The notes beneath the pieces were generated by a model that did no database searches, had not been told where the DNA came from, and worked only from the letters and a program-made list of their open reading frames with translations. Positions 61,504-64,000 of a DNA stretch of 64,000 bases are shown here, one piece after another (position 1 is the first letter of the stretch; each line of letters opens with the position of its first letter). The DNA is from UBA1924 sp963976625 (lineage in GTDB: Bacteria; Planctomycetota; Phycisphaerae; Phycisphaerales; UBA1924). Made by a program: the position numbers and the translations under genes. Location: the NCBI GenBank assembly GCA_963976625.1, contig CAXBLA010000002.1, forward strand, positions 62,001 through 126,000. Direction: 5' to 3'.

Positions 61504-61783
61504 GGAACTGCCCTCAGAGAATCATGCGGATAGAGCGCACACGATACCCCATCAATCAGAGCGAGGCATGCGTATATAGTGTATCCGTCGACATTCTGGC
61601 TGGTTGACCGCCAAAGTTCTGTCCAAATCAGATCACTGTCGGGGCCTGGTCTCATCCCTTCGCCCCGACGGACCTACCTTTGTTCAGATTTGGTAAACAA
61701 TGATCTGCCTACACTTTAGGTGATCGGGGCGAGATACAGTTGTGGGCCGTGAACCGTTCCAGCTGTTGAACCCCGTATGCGGA

Positions 61784-61789
61784 TAGACT
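61784..61789 (+). promoter_or_regulatory. Putative -10 element of the PhoB-like gene
   Basis: TAGACT, five bases, then the ATG at 61795 (or two bases before an adjacent ATG at 61792). No Shine-Dalgarno sequence is seen. Confidence 0.4.
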
Positions 61790-61794
61790 CAATG

Positions 61795-62514
61795 ATGATC
61801 GCAAAGACTGACGCTCAGAGCACGATTCTTGTTGTTGATGATGAGCCCGACATCGTCGAGCTGATCACCTACAACCTCGAGCAACACGGGCACCGGGTGA
61901 TCTCGGCGAGCAACGGCGTCGAGGCGCTCGAGGCGGCCAAATCACAGCTGCCCGACCTGATCGTCCTCGATGTGATGATGCCCGAGCTCACCGGGACGGA
62001 GGTCGCCAAGCGCCTGCGGGCCCAGTCCGAGACGGCGAGCATGCCGATCATCATGCTCACTGCACGATCTGAGGAAGCCGACGAGCTCGAAGCGCTGGGC
62101 GCGGGGGCGGATGACTACATCACCAAGCCATTCTCGATGCAGGTGCTGCGGGCACGGATCCACGCACTGACCCGGCGGACCTCATCGACCAAGGGCGAGC
62201 GTCAGTCCGTGCTGAGCATGGGTCCGATCAGCATCGACTTCGACGAGCACCGCGCCACCGTCGACGGCAAGACCATCCAGCTCACCATCACCGAGTTCCG
62301 CCTGCTGTGCGCCCTGATCAGCAATCCTTCGAAGGTGCTCTCGCGCCCGGCGCTGATCTCTAATGCCATCGGGCCCGGGGTGGCCGTGACTGAGCGGACG
62401 ATCGATGTGCATGTGACGGCGATCCGCAAAAAAATCGCCCCGTACTCGGCGATGATCTCCACCGTCCGCGGCGTGGGCTACCGGGCGGACCTGCTGGCGA
62501 GCGTAGAAGGCTAA
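61795..62514 (+). CDS. PhoB-like response regulator
   Basis: The product has 239 residues from the second ATG of an ATGATG pair; 61777 is also an in-frame ATG but lies in the probable promoter. The receiver has VVDDEPD, phospho-acceptor Asp59 in LIVLDVMMPE, LTARSEE and DYITKPFS. The output domain is an OmpR-type winged helix (LTITEFRLLCALISNPSKVLSRPAL, then TIDVHVTAIRKKI..ISTVRGVGYR). The TEFRLL and DVHVTAIRKK pattern is typical of PhoB. It precedes the sensor kinase by 9 nt and is divergent from the porin array. Confidence 0.93.
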   Translation: MIAKTDAQSTILVVDDEPDIVELITYNLEQHGHRVISASNGVEALEAAKSQLPDLIVLDVMMPELTGTEVAKRLRAQSETASMPIIMLTARSEEADELEALGAGADDYITKPFSMQVLRARIHALTRRTSSTKGERQSVLSMGPISIDFDEHRATVDGKTIQLTITEFRLLCALISNPSKVLSRPALISNAIGPGVAVTERTIDVHVTAIRKKIAPYSAMISTVRGVGYRADLLASVEG

Positions 62515-62523
62515 GCTCTGTCT

Positions 62524-63873
62524 ATGAGCGGGCCAACACGATCAGAAGCCAATGCACAAACCGTCTGGGCGATCTTGGTCGTTTCGCTCTTGGCATGCGC
62601 GATCGGGTACATCATCGCGCCGTGGCTGGCAAGCCTGATCCTTGCGCTCGCGCTCATTGTGCTCTCGCTGCGGGCGACCAAGGATACGGCACGCACGCAG
62701 CACCAGCGTCATGAGCTCGAGCAGACCCGCACCGACAGCAAGCGCGCCGAGCACAGCGCCTCGGCCCTGCGCAATGTGGTCAACGCAATGTACATCCCGA
62801 TCCTGGTCACCGATCGCTGGGGCGAGATTGTGCATGTCAATCGGAGATCAGAAAGTATCCTGGGCATGGGCCAGAGCATGCTGGGTCGGCGGTTTGATGA
62901 GATCATGCCTCAGGCGATGCTCCATGAGATCGAGACGCTCGCCCGAGCCAACGAGCCGGGCCACGCCCGATTGTCATTAGCGATCGCCGGCGAGATGCGC
63001 GAGTTCGATGTGTCGGCCGACCCGGTTTCGCTCGATGACTCGGACGCGCTGGGCGCGGTGCTGATGTTCCGCGATATCACCGAGCTCTCGCGGGCGATGA
63101 CGCTCAAGGCGGACTTTGTCGCCAACGCGAGCCATGAGCTGCGCACGCCCATCGCGTCGATCCAGGGCGCGATCGAGACCATGTCGGGCTTGGCCAAGGA
63201 CGACGAGAAGATGTCGGCCCGGCTCATGGAGATGATCGCGAGCAACGCGACGCGCCTCGAGCTGCTGGCTGGGGATCTGCTGGATCTCTCGCGGGCCGAA
63301 GCCGAGGACCAGCCACCGATTTTGGATCGTGTCGAGCTGCCCGAGCTGGTCGACAAAATGAGCGCGGGGCTCGAATCGATAGCCGGTCGGCGGTCGATCG
63401 GGATCGTCACGCGGATCGACGACGGGCTCGATGCGATCGCATCCGACCGGACGCTGGCGGGGTTGATCCTGCGGAACCTGATGGGCAACGCGGTGAAGTT
63501 CGCCCACGAGGGCACGGATGTACGCGTCGAGATCGAGCGGGCGGACATCGCCCTCGATCGCACCGCGCCGATCCCGGCGGGGCTCGAACACGAGACCGGG
63601 ATCCGGATCCGGGTGATCGACCGGGGCGTGGGCATCCCGATGGCCCAGCAGCAGCGGGTCTTTGAGCGGTTCTACCAGGTCGATGACGCGCGGACGGGCT
63701 CGGGGGCCAAGCGAGGAACGGGGCTGGGCTTGGCGATTGTCAAGCACGCGAGCCGAAGGCTTGGCGGGTCGGTTCGGCTCGAGAGTGTGCATCAAGAGGG
63801 CACGACGGTGACGGTGGAGCTGCCGCGCTGTGCGTATGACGCGAGCACCGATACCGCCCCTGAACCTAGATAA
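62524..63873 (+). CDS. PhoR-like sensor histidine kinase
   Basis: The product has 449 residues. Two membrane helices (about 12-48) with a very short periplasmic loop are typical of PhoR. A linker and a PAS domain follow (about 82-190; ILVTDRWGEIVHVNRRSESILGMG). HisKA: DFVANASHELRTPIASIQGA with phospho-acceptor His204. ATPase: NLMGNAVKFA, DRGVGIP, and KRGTGLGLAIVKHASRRLGG. The architecture (no large sensor, cytoplasmic PAS) fits a kinase that senses through another protein, as PhoR does with PhoU/Pst, which are not in this window. Confidence 0.93.
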   Translation: MSGPTRSEANAQTVWAILVVSLLACAIGYIIAPWLASLILALALIVLSLRATKDTARTQHQRHELEQTRTDSKRAEHSASALRNVVNAMYIPILVTDRWGEIVHVNRRSESILGMGQSMLGRRFDEIMPQAMLHEIETLARANEPGHARLSLAIAGEMREFDVSADPVSLDDSDALGAVLMFRDITELSRAMTLKADFVANASHELRTPIASIQGAIETMSGLAKDDEKMSARLMEMIASNATRLELLAGDLLDLSRAEAEDQPPILDRVELPELVDKMSAGLESIAGRRSIGIVTRIDDGLDAIASDRTLAGLILRNLMGNAVKFAHEGTDVRVEIERADIALDRTAPIPAGLEHETGIRIRVIDRGVGIPMAQQQRVFERFYQVDDARTGSGAKRGTGLGLAIVKHASRRLGGSVRLESVHQEGTTVTVELPRCAYDASTDTAPEPR

Positions 63874-63885
63874 TCGGTGCCCAAT

Positions 63886-64000
63886 ATGCGAATTATGGGT
63901 CTTGATGCGCGGATTCTGCTGAGCGGACGCGTTGATCGGGTCGATCTTTCTGATGCACCGCGCTGGCACAGGGCCAGAATCGCTTCTTCCGGGTTTGGGC
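63886..64000 (+). CDS. Possible start of a gene cut by the window end
   Basis: An ATG at 63886 opens a frame that stays open to the end of the window (38 codons; MRIMGLDARILLSGRVDRVDLS..). There is no Shine-Dalgarno, and no family is recognisable. It would be the third gene after the PhoBR-like pair. It may be chance. Confidence 0.2.
   Translation, partial: MRIMGLDARILLSGRVDRVDLSDAPRWHRARIASSGFG

Noticed and set aside
61504..61780. Possible Pho box (two CTGTC near 61619 and 61636)
   Set aside because: The spacing is 17 rather than 11 bp and the flanks do not match; not claimed as a regulator site.

Overview
The window is high-GC DNA from a planctomycete, most likely class Phycisphaerae. The family signatures point there rather than any single marker: a fibro-slime protein, an FG-GAP/ASPIC protein and an M14 peptidase that both end in dockerin-like EF-hand tails, a PEP-CTERM-like tail ending GRRRR, a membrane protein with a terminal CGVCGYDM..CPECG zinc ribbon, a VIT/VWA protein and four porin paralogs. 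It looks like ordinary chromosome. I saw no phage, insertion sequence, CRISPR array or rRNA.

Layout. 1-6.5 kb: an SdpR/SdpI-like pair (the first gene is cut by the window edge), a cupin, a methyltransferase, a PfkB kinase, a secreted duplicated lumazine-binding-like protein, and a minimal PqiA/MCE operon. 5.6-6.5 kb has no convincing gene but holds a chain of strong stems ending in an intrinsic terminator, probably a structured RNA. 6.6-15.7 kb: FG-GAP protein, membrane and hypothetical genes, a tandem pair of 80-aa membrane proteins, glycogen debranching enzyme, guaB, and a Bax1/YccA-like protein. 15.7-24.3 kb: GNAT, ychF, tRNA-Arg, murQ-nagZ, a lipoprotein, the fibro-slime gene, murA, and HPr/PtsN/HPF. 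24.6-28.8 kb: fused ABC permease, PAT-like acetyltransferase, DUF2470-like protein, amidohydrolase. 28.8-37.4 kb (minus strand): MFS transporter, then a VIT-VWA / DUF4139 / response regulator / histidine kinase cassette with 11-bp-phased TGTCAC repeats upstream. 37.7-55 kb: M14 carboxypeptidase, heme-oxygenase-like protein, a metal-chelate-type binding lipoprotein, a BshC-like unknown, GT2, DUF885, tRNA-Gln, AMP nucleosidase, ABC exporter, PEP-CTERM-like protein, DAACS symporter, argS. 55-64 kb: four porin paralogs, divergent from a PhoB/PhoR-like two-component system.

How genes work together. murQ-nagZ form a peptidoglycan-recycling operon and murA starts peptidoglycan synthesis. HPr, PtsN and HPF form a regulatory PTS/ribosome-hibernation cluster. 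The porin array beside a PhoBR-like system suggests regulated anion (perhaps phosphate) uptake, but I found no Pho box there. The VIT-VWA cassette looks like an envelope system with its own regulator.

The most distinctive global signal is that about ten genes lack a Shine-Dalgarno sequence and have a TANNNT -10 hexamer only 5-6 nt before the start codon. This points to widespread leaderless transcription. murQ is a special case: its start codon lies 5 nt after a tRNA gene.
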